Assembly: GCF_004798585.1 (NCBI RefSeq)
Contig: NZ_PPXQ01000016.1
Location: forward strand, 1 to 64,000
Direction of reading: 5' to 3'
Length of the DNA: 64,000 bases
DNA from: Massilia sp. Mn16-1_5
GTDB taxonomy: Bacteria > Pseudomonadota > Gammaproteobacteria > Burkholderiales > Burkholderiaceae_D
Part shown: in pieces, positions 26,547-36,204 of the stretch
How positions within the stretch are numbered: position 1 is the stretch's first letter
Layout of the letters: every line of letters starts with the position of its first letter
Made by a program: the position numbers and the translations under genes
Notes under the pieces: generated by a model
Seen by the model: only the letters and a program-made list of their open reading frames with translations
The model's database searches: none
What the model was told of the DNA's origin: nothing

Positions 26547-26744
26547 CGGATGTCCTTGTCGAATGGCCGGTCAGCTCGGTAGTGTCACCGCGCAAACTTC
26601 GTCGAACCTTGAAGAAAGCTAAGGAAGCGTGATGGCGTTGTGCAAAGTCCACGTTTGAGACAACGCAAGTACGCGCCATCGGTGGCGGTCTACTGTTTCC
26701 GTTGGCAAAGACGGGCTCAACAACAACGACAGGACGACAGGGAC

Positions 26745-28085
26745 ATGACGAGCAAAGTACTCTGGGGCGAAGGCTTGTTGCTGCGCCCCCAGCATTTCCA
26801 GCGCCAGGACCAGTACCACGAGCATTGCCTCCATAAGGGGATCAAGGCGGTGCACCCGTATGCCTGGGGCGTGGAGCGCTTGCAGGTCGACCGCGAGGCG
26901 CTGGCGAACAACGTGTTGCGCATCCTCGACCTGGCGCTGCGCTTCCAGGATGGCGAATTGGTCGACGCCCCGACCCTGGACGCGCTGCCGGAGACCATCG
27001 ATTTGAGCCTGCTGCAGCAATCCCAGCAGACGGTCACCTATTACGCCGCGCTGCCCAGCCTGAAACCATTTACCGGCAATTTCGTCACGCCTGGCCAACC
27101 CGCCAACACGGCGCGTTTCATCCAGGCGAACCAGGAAACGGCGGATTTATATACGCAGGCGGCGCCGGTGCAACTGGCCTACCTGCAAAAGTCGGTGCGC
27201 CTGCTGCCGGACTCCGAGCCGCGCGACGCTTATGTGCATTTCCCCCTGCTGCGCCTGCGCCGCGCGGCCGTCGGCGGCTTCGAGCTCGACCCGGGTTTTG
27301 TTGCGCCCAGCCTGACGCTGGCCGCTGCCGCCCCGCTGTTCCAGCAACTGCGGCGCCTGCTTGACGCGCTGCAGGCCAAGGTCAGCGCCCTGTATGGCCA
27401 CCACCGCGAGCCGAGCCGCAACGTGATCGAATTCCGCTCCGGCGACATGTCCTCGTTCTGGCTGCTGCACACGGCCAGCTCCGCCTACGCCACGCTGACC
27501 CACCATTTTCATCATCCGAGCCTGCATCCGGAACGTCTGTACGAGCAATTGCTGGATGTAGCCGGGGGCCTGATGACCTTCTCGAAAAGCTGGACCCTGG
27601 CAGATCTGCCGCCCTACCAGCACGCCGACCCGGGCCCGGCTTTTACGAAACTGCACACCATCATCCGCGAACTGCTCGACACCGTGATCTCGTCGAAATA
27701 CTTCGCGATCGCCCTGAGCGAAGTCCGGCCCTCGTACCACATCGGCGCCCTCGATTCCGGCAAGATCGACGACAAGACCACCTTTTATATCGCCGTCTCC
27801 GCCGATATCCCGGCTGTGCAGCTGGTCGACGTCGTGCCCCTGCGTTTTAAAGTCGGCGCGCCGGACGATGTCGAGAAATTCGTGCTCTCGGCGCTACCGG
27901 GCGTGCGCCTGCAATACACGCCACAACCGCCGGCGGCGCTCGCCGTGCGGCCCGACACCTGTTATTTCATGCTCGAATCGAAAGGGCAGATGTACGAGCG
28001 CATGCTCAAGGCGCAATCGATGTCGATTTACGTGCCGGCGGGGTTGAAGGAACTGAAATTGGAATTGCTGGCTGTGGCGGCGTGA
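26745..28085 (+). CDS. tssK: T6SS baseplate-membrane linker TssK
   Basis: 446 residues. The N-terminus KVLWGEGLLLRPQHFQRQD is the TssK signature, then HPYAWGVERLQVD and, at the C-terminus, the receptor-binding-like domain ending in SMSIYVPAGLKELKLELLAV. TssK trimers connect the baseplate wedge to the TssL/TssM membrane complex. The ATG preceded by GACAGGGAC is chosen; the frame stays open 35 codons upstream without a ribosome site. The usual partners tssJ, tssL and tssM are not found downstream, so the cluster is split in this genome. Confidence 0.94.
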   Translation: MTSKVLWGEGLLLRPQHFQRQDQYHEHCLHKGIKAVHPYAWGVERLQVDREALANNVLRILDLALRFQDGELVDAPTLDALPETIDLSLLQQSQQTVTYYAALPSLKPFTGNFVTPGQPANTARFIQANQETADLYTQAAPVQLAYLQKSVRLLPDSEPRDAYVHFPLLRLRRAAVGGFELDPGFVAPSLTLAAAAPLFQQLRRLLDALQAKVSALYGHHREPSRNVIEFRSGDMSSFWLLHTASSAYATLTHHFHHPSLHPERLYEQLLDVAGGLMTFSKSWTLADLPPYQHADPGPAFTKLHTIIRELLDTVISSKYFAIALSEVRPSYHIGALDSGKIDDKTTFYIAVSADIPAVQLVDVVPLRFKVGAPDDVEKFVLSALPGVRLQYTPQPPAALAVRPDTCYFMLESKGQMYERMLKAQSMSIYVPAGLKELKLELLAVAA

Positions 28086-28105
28086 ACGCAGGTTGAACAG
28101 GAAAC

Positions 28106-28144
28106 GATGCATACGAGATGAATTACTTGGTCTTCGTATGCATC
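28106..28144. terminator. hairpin after tssK
   Basis: GATGCATACGA and TCGTATGCATC form a perfect 11-bp stem around 17 bases, 20 bp after the tssK stop. There is no T-run, so it may be a rho-independent terminator only in part, or an mRNA-stabilising hairpin. Confidence 0.5.
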
Positions 28145-28183
28145 ATCCGTGGGCTGATAGCAGAACCGAAACCGGCAGAAATA

Positions 28184-28519
28184 TTATTCGGACGTCTTCG
28201 TTAACTGTTGCCCATCTACGATCATCTTCCACACCTCGCCATCTTGGTAGGGAGGCTTACTGACAACGAATGTGGTCGCCATCGCTCCGAGACCTACATC
28301 AAAATCATTTCCCTTGAAACCCTGAAGTGGAGCGTCAATCGAGGTTGTCTGACCACCTTTGAGGCGTTTGTATTTAACAGAGCCGTCTTGCGTAATCATC
28401 AGATACATCGTTTTGTCCTGCCATTCGCCGACATATGCTGACTTTTCAGGAGGAACAGGCTTTCCGCAGGCGGTCAGGGCTGCAAATGCGCCTAAAAGAA
28501 CTAATTTGTAGAGTTTCAT
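28184..28519 (-). CDS. small lipoprotein of unknown function
   Basis: 111 residues with an N-terminal lipoprotein signal: KLYKLVLLGAFAALTAC gives a good lipobox (LTAC). The mature part, starting GKPVPPEKSAYVGEWQDKTM, reads as a small beta-rich domain (YLMITQDGSVKYKRLKGGQT, KMIVDGQQLTK). The family is not recognised beyond being a lipoprotein. Base composition is visibly lower in G+C than tssK, like the island further right. It lies between tssK and a PAAR gene on the opposite strand. A link to T6SS immunity is possible but rests only on position. Confidence 0.7.
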   Translation of the reverse strand: MKLYKLVLLGAFAALTACGKPVPPEKSAYVGEWQDKTMYLMITQDGSVKYKRLKGGQTTSIDAPLQGFKGNDFDVGLGAMATTFVVSKPPYQDGEVWKMIVDGQQLTKTSE

Positions 28520-28770
28520 TCTCACTCCGAATGATGATTGATATCTCGCTGCCATTGTCGCGAGCTTGGATAAAGGCTGGCCACTCGTTGTTTCCATCCT
28601 CTAACTCTTATCGATCTAACCGTGAAGGCTAAATGATTTTCACAAGATAACCTGAGCCAATAAAGGAAATTTTGCGAGATGTCATTGCGGCTCTGAACAC
28701 ATATTATTAAATGCATCCTTAATTTAATAACGCTACTGGCTCGTATTTCTTTTTCATTAGGAGTTGAAAT

Positions 28771-29034
28771 ATGTCTGGCCCCTTGATCGTCCTCGGCGAC
28801 AAAACCTCCCACGGCGGCGCCGTCATCCAGGCCTCGCCCCATAGCGACAGCGGCGGCGTCCCTATCGCCCGCATTGGCGACAAGACTGTCTGTCCGAAAC
28901 ACGGCCCGAACCCGATCGTCAACGGAGACTCGTCCCTGATCATCGACGGCAAACCGGCGGCCCGCCATGGCGACAAGACCGCCTGCGGCGCCTCCTTGAT
29001 CGCCAGCCAGCAAGCCACCATCGATAACATCTGA
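28771..29034 (+). CDS. PAAR domain T6SS tip protein
   Basis: 87 residues, a complete single PAAR domain. It starts GPLIVLGDKTSHGGAVIQ and repeats the PAAR pattern with IARIGDKTVCPKHGPNPIV, then the PAARHGDKTACGASLI motif. The His and Cys residues (HGG, CPKHG, RHGDKTACG) are the zinc-binding set. PAAR proteins cap the VgrG spike and recruit effectors. Codon use is G+C-rich, like the chromosome rather than the adjacent island. A 32-codon stub of a former downstream gene follows after three bases. Confidence 0.9.
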   Translation: MSGPLIVLGDKTSHGGAVIQASPHSDSGGVPIARIGDKTVCPKHGPNPIVNGDSSLIIDGKPAARHGDKTACGASLIASQQATIDNI

Positions 29035-29037
29035 CCC

Positions 29038-29136
29038 ATGACCACGACCACCGTGTCGCCGCCGCGCCCGCTGCCCGGCTGGCTGGAAAATACCTGCTGG
29101 CTTTGTAGTGACAGGCGAAATAACGATGCCGCTTAA
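29038..29136 (+). pseudogene. 32-codon stub after PAAR, probable remnant of a cargo gene
   Basis: An ATG three bases after the PAAR stop opens a frame reading TTTTVSPPRPLPGWLENTCW and ending with a stop 33 codons later. The first 22 codons are G+C-rich like the PAAR gene, then the composition changes at about 29100 and the frame ends inside a perfect hairpin. This looks like the start of an effector or accessory gene that was cut by the arrival of the VgrG block. The stub could also be a real micro-protein, but nothing supports that. Confidence 0.35.
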
Positions 29137-29154
29137 AAAGCGGCATCGTTATTT
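29118..29154 (+). terminator. strong hairpin after PAAR and stub
   Basis: Two perfect 17-base arms, AAATAACGATGCCGCTT and AAGCGGCATCGTTATTT, flank an AAA loop. The symmetrical A/T flanks fit a bidirectional terminator. Confidence 0.75.
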
Positions 29155-29678
29155 CTGCCCGCAAGCCCTGTGTGCCCCCTTAAGTGCCAAACACTCCGGA
29201 TAATTTTTTCTATTCATGTGCACTACTGATAATTTCACCGGTGATTTGAGTCAGATTGCATCGTCGGTTTCCAATAATAATCGGCCTAAAACACTCTTGT
29301 CTGCCCCTAGGTGCCTGCCTTATCAGAAAAAAGCTGCTGGAGACCACGCTCTTCAGCGCGCACTGTCGTGCCATGATCAGTTAGCTTCGAATATCGGAAA
29401 GCTGTAACCATTTCCTGTATGACGACAGCAATCTATCAAACAACCGCCGACTGTAGCGTAGTTAGCACAGCAGGCCAACACTCTCTCAGGGTTCGCCTAG
29501 GTTGCCGACCATAGTTTGCGCAATCTCATGCTATTACCCAGCAAAGCTCGCGATCATGTTTTGAGGAAATAGTCAAGTTTGCCTACTCTGGCCCAACGGT
29601 TAAGGCTTCAAACCATAGGGTCTTTTCAAAATCCGGGCATTCAATTACCAATGTGTGTAATGATTACGAAGAGGCGGA
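29155..29678. other. gene-free AT-richer stretch before vgrG
   Basis: About 520 bp without a convincing gene. It has lower G+C than its left neighbour and several stop codons in all frames; the only frame above 60 codons (29216-29407) has no homology I recognise and no ribosome site. It probably holds the vgrG promoter and decayed sequence from the junction of the acquired block. No insertion-sequence ends or direct repeats were recognised by eye. Confidence 0.5.
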
Positions 29679-32237
29679 ATGGGAACGCAAGACTTAATCC
29701 GTGCCATCACAAGCAATCTGTTACAGAGTGACCGGTTAATAACACTGGACACAACTCTAGATCCAAACACGTTAGTGCCACAGCGGGTAGTGGGCCACTC
29801 GCGACTGGGTCGCCACTTCGAGTTCACTGTGGATGTGGTGTCCATCTTGGACAACATCGAGCTCAAAACCCTGATCGCGCAGCCAGTGACGTTGTGGATA
29901 CAGCAGTCCGACAAGTCGTACCAACCCCACAACGGTTATGTGCATACGGCGCGAAGGCTGGGATCCGACGGTGGTCTGACGACTTATCAACTTAGCTTTG
30001 CATCCTGGATGCACTTCCTGAAGTTCCGACGCGACCAACGTATCTGGCAAGACCGGACTGCTGACGACATCATCACGGACGTCTTCAACGCGCATCCCCA
30101 AGCTCAGAGCTTATTCCGGTTTGCGCTATCAAAACCGTTACCTTCCCGCTCATACTGCCGGCAGGACGAGGACGACTGGAATTTTGTTCACCGGTTACTC
30201 GAGTCCGAAGGGCTTTTCGGCTTTTGGCGGCAGGCCCAGGATGGCAAATCACACACGTTGGTGATCACTGACCATCTCGACAGACTCGACGCGCTGTCAC
30301 CCAACACGGTTTCGTTCTATCGCGGTGACTCAGGCAGCGAAACGGACGCGCTGGTGCAATGGTCGGGGACCCGCACGCTGCAAAGCACGATGTTGACAAC
30401 TCGCACTTTTGACTACAAGAACCCGTCGACATCTCATAACCCGAAAGGCACAAGTGCGCCGACGATGGCAAATCAGGGCGCATTGCCGAATCAGGCAGAG
30501 GTGTACGAATACACCGGGGCATACACATATGCAAAGCAGGATCGGGGCGATCAGCTCTCCAGGATTCGAATTGAGGAATGGGAGTCACGGGCTAAACGGT
30601 TCTTCGGCGTAGGCAGCGTGCGCAGAATCGACGCGGGACGGCGCTTCGTCCTGGACGGGCACCCGGACCATGATCAGGATCAGACGGGCCAGAAAGAATT
30701 CGCAGTGATCGAAACGGTCTGGGTGATCGCGAACAACCTGCCAATGGTCGGTCATCGATCGGCGTTCCGCCACACCTTGCAAGACACCATCGATGAAATG
30801 CGTGCGCGGCATGACAGCGATGCGAAATCCACCGTTTCTCAAATAAATGGCACGGAAGGCTTCTACCTTACGGAGATCGAAGCGCAGCGTACCAGCGTTC
30901 CATATCACAGCCCGTTCGAACACCGAAAACCAGCAACTCACCTGGAATCCGCGATTGTGGTGGGTCCAGAAGGCGCGGAGGTCTACACGGACGAGCTGAA
31001 CCGAATCAAGGTGCGGCACATCTGGGACCGTCTTAATGACGGTGACGAAAAGGCCTCATGCTGGGTGCGGGTGGCGCAGGCGGATACAGGAAGTGGCTAT
31101 GGCGCGGTGCACATGCCGCGGGTAGGGGAAGAGGTCCTCATCGATTACATCGGCGGGGACTGTGACCGGCCGGTGGTGACTTCGCGCTTGTATAACAACG
31201 CAGCGACGCCTCAGTGGCATTCAAACGGACTGCTATCGGGGTACCGATCGAAGGAGTATAGCGGTAACGGTTATAACCAGCTCGTGATGGACGACTCGAC
31301 TTCGCAAAGCCGGGTCCATTTGTATTCCAGCAGTTTCCAGTCGCATTTACATTTGGGATACCTAGTCGAGCAGTCCGGTAACTCGCGCGGGGCATTTTCA
31401 GGCAATGGTTTCGATCTTAAATCGGACGCTTACGGCGCCATTCGTGCCGGACACGGGTTGTTCATCTCGACACATTCGCCAGCAGTCAACCAGCCGCTAA
31501 ACGTCACAGCCGCGACCGAGCAGTTGGCGAGCGCAGAAAGCGTGTTCGAACTGGCTTCCCAATCGAGTGCTTCGAATCAGGCCGAAAGTTTGGCCGAGGG
31601 ACAGGATGCGCTGAAAAAATTCACGGATGCAACGCAGTTCAACGTGACGGGGAGCGCAGCAACTGGCGGGCAAACAGGCGGCGGCGGGAGCGGCAATGCG
31701 AACGGCTTCTCAACGCCCATCATGTTGATTGCGAGTCCCGCTGGCGTTGGCATATCGACACAGGATTCAGCCCAGCTCACTGCGAATCAGCAGATCAATA
31801 TCGTAAGCGGCAAGAACACGCAGGTAGCCGCCGGCAAATCTCTTATCGCAAGCGTCATGGAAAAGATCAGCCTGTTCGCGCAGAACGCCGGTGTGAAACT
31901 GTTTGCCGCAAAAGGAAAGGTTGAAATCCAGGCACAGGGAGATGCGATGGCCCTGTCCGCACTGAAGGACGTGACGATCACAACCTCCGGCGGAAAACTT
32001 GTGCTCTCCGCCGACAAGGAAATTTGGATCGGTGCCGGTGGCTCATACATCCGTATAACACCCGAAAAGATCGAGAACGGCACGTCGGGGCAGATTCTGG
32101 AGAAGTGCGCATCCTGGGACAAGCTGGGGGCATCGTCAATGCACCTGCCCGCGCAGCTCACCAGCGTTACCAATGGATGTTCGTGGAAAACCGCGGCAGC
32201 GTCCGCTGACAGCGCGTCAAGCGTCGTACTGGAGTAA
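29679..32237 (+). CDS. vgrG: T6SS spike protein VgrG
   Basis: 852 residues. The gp27-like base (residues about 1-370) contains FEFTVDVVS, YHxxxR-like hub features and SYCRQDEDDWNFVHRLLESE. The gp5/OB region (about 430-510) has DELNRIKVRHIWDR, WVRVAQADTGSGYGAVHMPR, VGEEVLIDYIGGDCDRPVV. After a glycine/serine linker (residues about 650-672) comes a DUF2345 domain (about 675-815; ITTSGGKLVLSADKEIWIG). GAGG precedes the ATG. The order vgrG-DUF4123-effector-immunity-PAAR is a standard T6SS cargo module. Codon use is less G+C-rich than the chromosome, pointing to horizontal transfer. Confidence 0.95.
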   Translation: MGTQDLIRAITSNLLQSDRLITLDTTLDPNTLVPQRVVGHSRLGRHFEFTVDVVSILDNIELKTLIAQPVTLWIQQSDKSYQPHNGYVHTARRLGSDGGLTTYQLSFASWMHFLKFRRDQRIWQDRTADDIITDVFNAHPQAQSLFRFALSKPLPSRSYCRQDEDDWNFVHRLLESEGLFGFWRQAQDGKSHTLVITDHLDRLDALSPNTVSFYRGDSGSETDALVQWSGTRTLQSTMLTTRTFDYKNPSTSHNPKGTSAPTMANQGALPNQAEVYEYTGAYTYAKQDRGDQLSRIRIEEWESRAKRFFGVGSVRRIDAGRRFVLDGHPDHDQDQTGQKEFAVIETVWVIANNLPMVGHRSAFRHTLQDTIDEMRARHDSDAKSTVSQINGTEGFYLTEIEAQRTSVPYHSPFEHRKPATHLESAIVVGPEGAEVYTDELNRIKVRHIWDRLNDGDEKASCWVRVAQADTGSGYGAVHMPRVGEEVLIDYIGGDCDRPVVTSRLYNNAATPQWHSNGLLSGYRSKEYSGNGYNQLVMDDSTSQSRVHLYSSSFQSHLHLGYLVEQSGNSRGAFSGNGFDLKSDAYGAIRAGHGLFISTHSPAVNQPLNVTAATEQLASAESVFELASQSSASNQAESLAEGQDALKKFTDATQFNVTGSAATGGQTGGGGSGNANGFSTPIMLIASPAGVGISTQDSAQLTANQQINIVSGKNTQVAAGKSLIASVMEKISLFAQNAGVKLFAAKGKVEIQAQGDAMALSALKDVTITTSGGKLVLSADKEIWIGAGGSYIRITPEKIENGTSGQILEKCASWDKLGASSMHLPAQLTSVTNGCSWKTAAASADSASSVVLE

Positions 32238-32240
32238 TTC

Positions 32241-33245
32241 ATGGAATATCCGGAAACCGGAGAACCCTCGCATCCCGAGAGACCGCCCACGTCGCCCACG
32301 ATGGACGAAGACGCACAAATCAAATCATTCAACGCCACCCTGACGGGGTGGTTCAGCCGGCATAAAGACATGCGCTGTTTCCTTGCCGTTGACCCAAGTC
32401 AGAGAGATTTGACCAGTGACGATGTGGATGCCAAGGCGCCGTTTGCCAACCTGGCTCGAGCTGACGTACTCATCCATCATGATGCATTTCCCGAGGCGCA
32501 CCGTCCGTATCTTCTGGAACTGGATCTGTCGACGCCCGAAGGCATTGAGGCGCTGGCGCTGAGTGTCCGCGTTGCGTTTGAAGACCGGCGCCCGGAATCC
32601 ATGGCTGAGGGTCTGGGACAGCGGGTCGGTGGCTGGTTAGCGAGCTCCGCTTCGCTCGACGAAGTCGCCGCGCACTGGTCCCGTCTCGTGCTTCAACGCG
32701 ATGACAGCGGGCGGGCCTGCGTGCTGCGTTTCTACGACTCACGTGCCCTGGCGTTGCTCTGGACCGTCCTGTCGCCAGCGCAGCAGCAAGCCATGCTCGG
32801 ACCAGTGAGAGCGTGGCACGTCCTCGATGCGGGTGGTAGACCGAGCGTCCACTTAGCGTCCTCTGACGCGCGTACGGACTTCATGTTGTCAGCCGCACAG
32901 TGGCAGGAAATTCAGCGGCACGGTTTCATCAATCGGGCACTTGCGCTGCACGCACAGGCGTGTGGCCGACAACCAGAGCCCAACGAAATCGAGGTGGCTG
33001 TTGCTGCGGCTGCGCGGGCCGAGCGACACGGGTTGATCGACCGGAACGACAGGCTCGTGTTTATCGGCCATGCGCTCGCGTGGCACCCGCAATTCGATTC
33101 GCATCCGAGGGTGCTGCAGCTGTTGGGCCGTAGGGCACGGGACGATTTTTATACCTGTGAAATCGAACAGCTGTCGGCCAACGAGATCGACGAAATCCGC
33201 CAGGGATCCTGGCATCAGCGTCTGGGTGCTTCGGCTTCCCGGTAG
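32241..33245 (+). CDS. DUF4123 T6SS adaptor (Tap/Tec-like)
   Basis: 334 residues. A Pro-rich N-terminus is followed by a DUF4123-type domain: RCFLAVDPSQRD, PYLLELDLST, then LRFYDSRALALLWTVLSPAQ QAMLGPV-like sequence (here split) and a C-terminal helical region. DUF4123 proteins are chaperones that load a specific effector onto its VgrG and are not secreted themselves. It lies three bases after vgrG, with GGAG overlapping the vgrG stop, and directly before the effector, as expected for an adaptor dedicated to this pair. Confidence 0.88.
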   Translation: MEYPETGEPSHPERPPTSPTMDEDAQIKSFNATLTGWFSRHKDMRCFLAVDPSQRDLTSDDVDAKAPFANLARADVLIHHDAFPEAHRPYLLELDLSTPEGIEALALSVRVAFEDRRPESMAEGLGQRVGGWLASSASLDEVAAHWSRLVLQRDDSGRACVLRFYDSRALALLWTVLSPAQQQAMLGPVRAWHVLDAGGRPSVHLASSDARTDFMLSAAQWQEIQRHGFINRALALHAQACGRQPEPNEIEVAVAAAARAERHGLIDRNDRLVFIGHALAWHPQFDSHPRVLQLLGRRARDDFYTCEIEQLSANEIDEIRQGSWHQRLGASASR

Positions 33246-33282
33246 GCACACGTGCGAATCGAATCCAATACGGCGACAACGT

Positions 33283-36204
33283 ATGACAACGAATGACCAG
33301 AAATGCATAAACTGCGAAAAAACCGGCCTACCGATCCTGCCCGTGCGCTATTCGGTGCTACCCAAGAACGTAAAAGCAGTGATGCCCGCGGGGATCAGCG
33401 GCGGGCGGGTGACGGATGTTGCGCTCGATGCACACCATTACGGGCTGCGCACGCTACGCGAGGGCTGGGTCTATCTCTTCTACGAAGTTGGTCCGCGCGG
33501 CACTCGATATTGGGAAGCGTACAAGGTAACGTCGGACGGACGCCTTTGGAAGCAGACATTGCCCCTGCCCCGCGCGCCGATCACCCATCCGGCATGTGCA
33601 CAACGCGCGATTGCATTCCCGATGGATGTGCTTGCGATCGAACGACCGGAAAAGTGCACTGGCCGTGTCTTTGCGGCGTTTTCAGAGCACGCCTGGCATA
33701 AGGAGGTCTTCGATCGATATGCATCAGATAACACACTGATGCAGGCCCGAATGCAGTTCATCGAACCATCGAAGTGGATCACTAGCGGCACGGACGCCAA
33801 CGGACATGCAATCGTCGCGACGACGCAGGCGATTGACGACGTCATCGAGTACATGCCCGGTTTCGACCCGAAACTGCTGGACCTTCCCGATGACAAGCAG
33901 TCCTTCAGCGACGAAAAGGGGATCTACAAGGACGACTGGCTGAAGCGCGAGGTGACGCGCTACCCCACCTATATCAGGCAGGCCTCGCCGGCCTCGGCGA
34001 GTCAGGCGCTCGTGAAGCTGATGAAGCAGATTGGCACGAAGGGCCAAGGTTCCGGCGGCGGCGATTCGAACCATCCGCCGATGATGCTTGCCCTATGGGA
34101 CAGCATCGGCAATGTACATGAGCTGAACGGCTTCCGTGGCGATCCGGCTTCGTGGTTCGATCGATACGTCACACAGGAGCGCCCGCTGCAGGTCGGCGCG
34201 CTCCAGGGCATCGATGCCGCCCATGCCATTGTCCAGTCGCGTACCGATCAGGATTTGCAGAGCCGGGAGGCGATGGCGCAGCAAGCACATGCCATGAGCC
34301 CGCTTGGCCAGCCGGAGGCGCAGAGCGCACTTGCGGCACAGCGCGCCCGCGCCTTGGCGAGCGCCGCCGCGGGGAGGGCCGCACAGATCAATGCCTACTA
34401 TGACGACATGAGCTGGATGGCTGCCAACAATGTTCCCGCCAGCTACCAGCGCAGGCTTGTCCAGTTGGCGGAATCGACTTCGGCCGCCAGCGCAAACTCG
34501 AGAATGCTTTATACCGGTGCCGAGCGCGATCAGCTCATGAGCGGTGCGCGGGCCTACGCACAAGCTCAACCCGGCGCGCATGACCGGAACCTTGCTGCAA
34601 TGCGGAGTTATAACTGGTCAAAGTACGAGGCAAGACTCAAGCGTCAGGATGTTGAGAATTTCCGAAAGAAGTATAAGGCGCTTCAATCCGCAGTCTTCGA
34701 TCTGCAAGAGTCACGCAGTGCCGATGTCGGCAAATGGCTACAGGCGAAATTGTTTCTCGATACGCTTGAGGATTACCAGTCGACGGATCTGGTTGATGCC
34801 GCCGCATTCGAGCTGGTGATCAGCGACGGGCTAGCAGGCATTGGCTCCACGCCGAAGGGCAAAGCGATCCTCGATGCGCTCGTTACACAATGGGACCCTG
34901 CCCAGCCGGGAAGCTTGGTCTGGCGCGTCGTTGCGATGAACCAGAAGGACGCGCGCCAGGAGCTTGGACAACTGCTGAAAACTGCTCTGGCAAAGAAGGA
35001 CATGCCACTGGAGTCGGGGCAGGGCCAAACGAGCACGGAGCACAGCCCTGGCGTCGCTGCGGTGATCTCTGCTTCCGGAATGATCGGCAAGCTCAACGGT
35101 TACTACAAGAACCTTGCAAAATTGGCGCTCGAAAGTGATCCGAAGAAGATTACACCGCTTGGAGCACTGCTTAAACGCCTTGAAGTGGACCGCTTCGGAC
35201 TCACGGTCGGCGATGCAATCTTCTCCAAATTCCGTATTAACCAGCTTGGCGATTTTGTCGGGGAGAAAATTGTCCAGACCGTCCTGCTTCAGCGTGCTGG
35301 CGTTTCTTATTCCGATTCCATGGCACTGGTTCGTCAGCAGGCCAAGCTGGAAATGCTAAGCCGCCAGGAGATGATCGAACGTTTATTAAAGGCCCGGTCG
35401 CTGTTGCGCACAGGTGCGCCGGCCAATGCGCCCAGAGCGACGCAGGCGCTGTATGACGTATGGAACGCAATGGAATCGACCGACGACGGCGTAAAAGCGT
35501 TGAGATCAAGCCGAATAGCGGTAGTTGCTGCCCTGCTGGAGGCGGTCAATTTCTACAAGCTCATAACGGGTGCGCCGGACCGGGATACCAGGAACAAATT
35601 GATGCAGTCGGGTGCATCAATGCTGTCGTCGCTGATCACGATCACGATGACGCCATATTACGGAGCGCTGAAAAATTCCATTCGTTCACAGAGCTGGAAA
35701 CTGGTGGGTAGTGGGCTGAGCAGTTTCGGTACATTCATCTCTACCTGGATAGACGCGGAGAAGGCACGTGATGCTTTTTACAACAACAAAATTGATGTGT
35801 TAGCAATCTATACCGGAAAAACGATCGTAAATGGGGCAGCGGGCGTGGCAATTTTGATTGACGCAACAAGTACCGCAGCACCTTTACTTAAAAAATTAGC
35901 GAAACGGTACGGGACGGTTGCCATCATCGAAGCCGTAGAAATAGCTACCACGCGAGTGATCGCCTTGGCTGCATTGCGGATTGTCGGCATGCTGGTGGGC
36001 TGGGAAGCAACGATAGGGCTGCTTGTGCTTCAGGCGATGGCAGACTGGCTCACGCCAGACGAACTGGAAAGCTGGTGTTCACGATGTGCTTTTGGAACCG
36101 GGCAAGAGACAACATTCCGTATCACGGATCACAGTGTTGCACGCTATACGGACCCTTCCCAGCAGGAGAAGGATTTTGTTAATGCCATGACCAAACTCTC
36201 ATGA
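33283..36204 (+). CDS. T6SS effector, VasX N-terminal / BTH_I2691 family, probably pore-forming
   Basis: 973 residues. The N-terminus MTTNDQKCINCEKTGLPILP with PVRYSVLP is the VasX N-terminal signature (Cys8/Cys11), and LRTLREGWVYLFYEVGP continues it. A long helical middle with Ala/Gln-rich coiled-coil character follows (residues about 330-480). The C-terminal third has hydrophobic segments around residues 747-790, 845-865 and 893-925, consistent with membrane insertion as in VasX-type toxins. No enzymatic motif was seen. It follows the DUF4123 adaptor by 37 bp and its stop overlaps the start of the first putative immunity gene. The ribosome site is weak. Toxicity is inferred from family and context. 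Confidence 0.87.
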   Translation: MTTNDQKCINCEKTGLPILPVRYSVLPKNVKAVMPAGISGGRVTDVALDAHHYGLRTLREGWVYLFYEVGPRGTRYWEAYKVTSDGRLWKQTLPLPRAPITHPACAQRAIAFPMDVLAIERPEKCTGRVFAAFSEHAWHKEVFDRYASDNTLMQARMQFIEPSKWITSGTDANGHAIVATTQAIDDVIEYMPGFDPKLLDLPDDKQSFSDEKGIYKDDWLKREVTRYPTYIRQASPASASQALVKLMKQIGTKGQGSGGGDSNHPPMMLALWDSIGNVHELNGFRGDPASWFDRYVTQERPLQVGALQGIDAAHAIVQSRTDQDLQSREAMAQQAHAMSPLGQPEAQSALAAQRARALASAAAGRAAQINAYYDDMSWMAANNVPASYQRRLVQLAESTSAASANSRMLYTGAERDQLMSGARAYAQAQPGAHDRNLAAMRSYNWSKYEARLKRQDVENFRKKYKALQSAVFDLQESRSADVGKWLQAKLFLDTLEDYQSTDLVDAAAFELVISDGLAGIGSTPKGKAILDALVTQWDPAQPGSLVWRVVAMNQKDARQELGQLLKTALAKKDMPLESGQGQTSTEHSPGVAAVISASGMIGKLNGYYKNLAKLALESDPKKITPLGALLKRLEVDRFGLTVGDAIFSKFRINQLGDFVGEKIVQTVLLQRAGVSYSDSMALVRQQAKLEMLSRQEMIERLLKARSLLRTGAPANAPRATQALYDVWNAMESTDDGVKALRSSRIAVVAALLEAVNFYKLITGAPDRDTRNKLMQSGASMLSSLITITMTPYYGALKNSIRSQSWKLVGSGLSSFGTFISTWIDAEKARDAFYNNKIDVLAIYTGKTIVNGAAGVAILIDATSTAAPLLKKLAKRYGTVAIIEAVEIATTRVIALAALRIVGMLVGWEATIGLLVLQAMADWLTPDELESWCSRCAFGTGQETTFRITDHSVARYTDPSQQEKDFVNAMTKLS

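Noticed and set aside
29216-29407. 63-codon frame in the spacer before vgrG
   Set aside because: No ribosome site, no recognisable motif, and it lies in a stretch that looks decayed.
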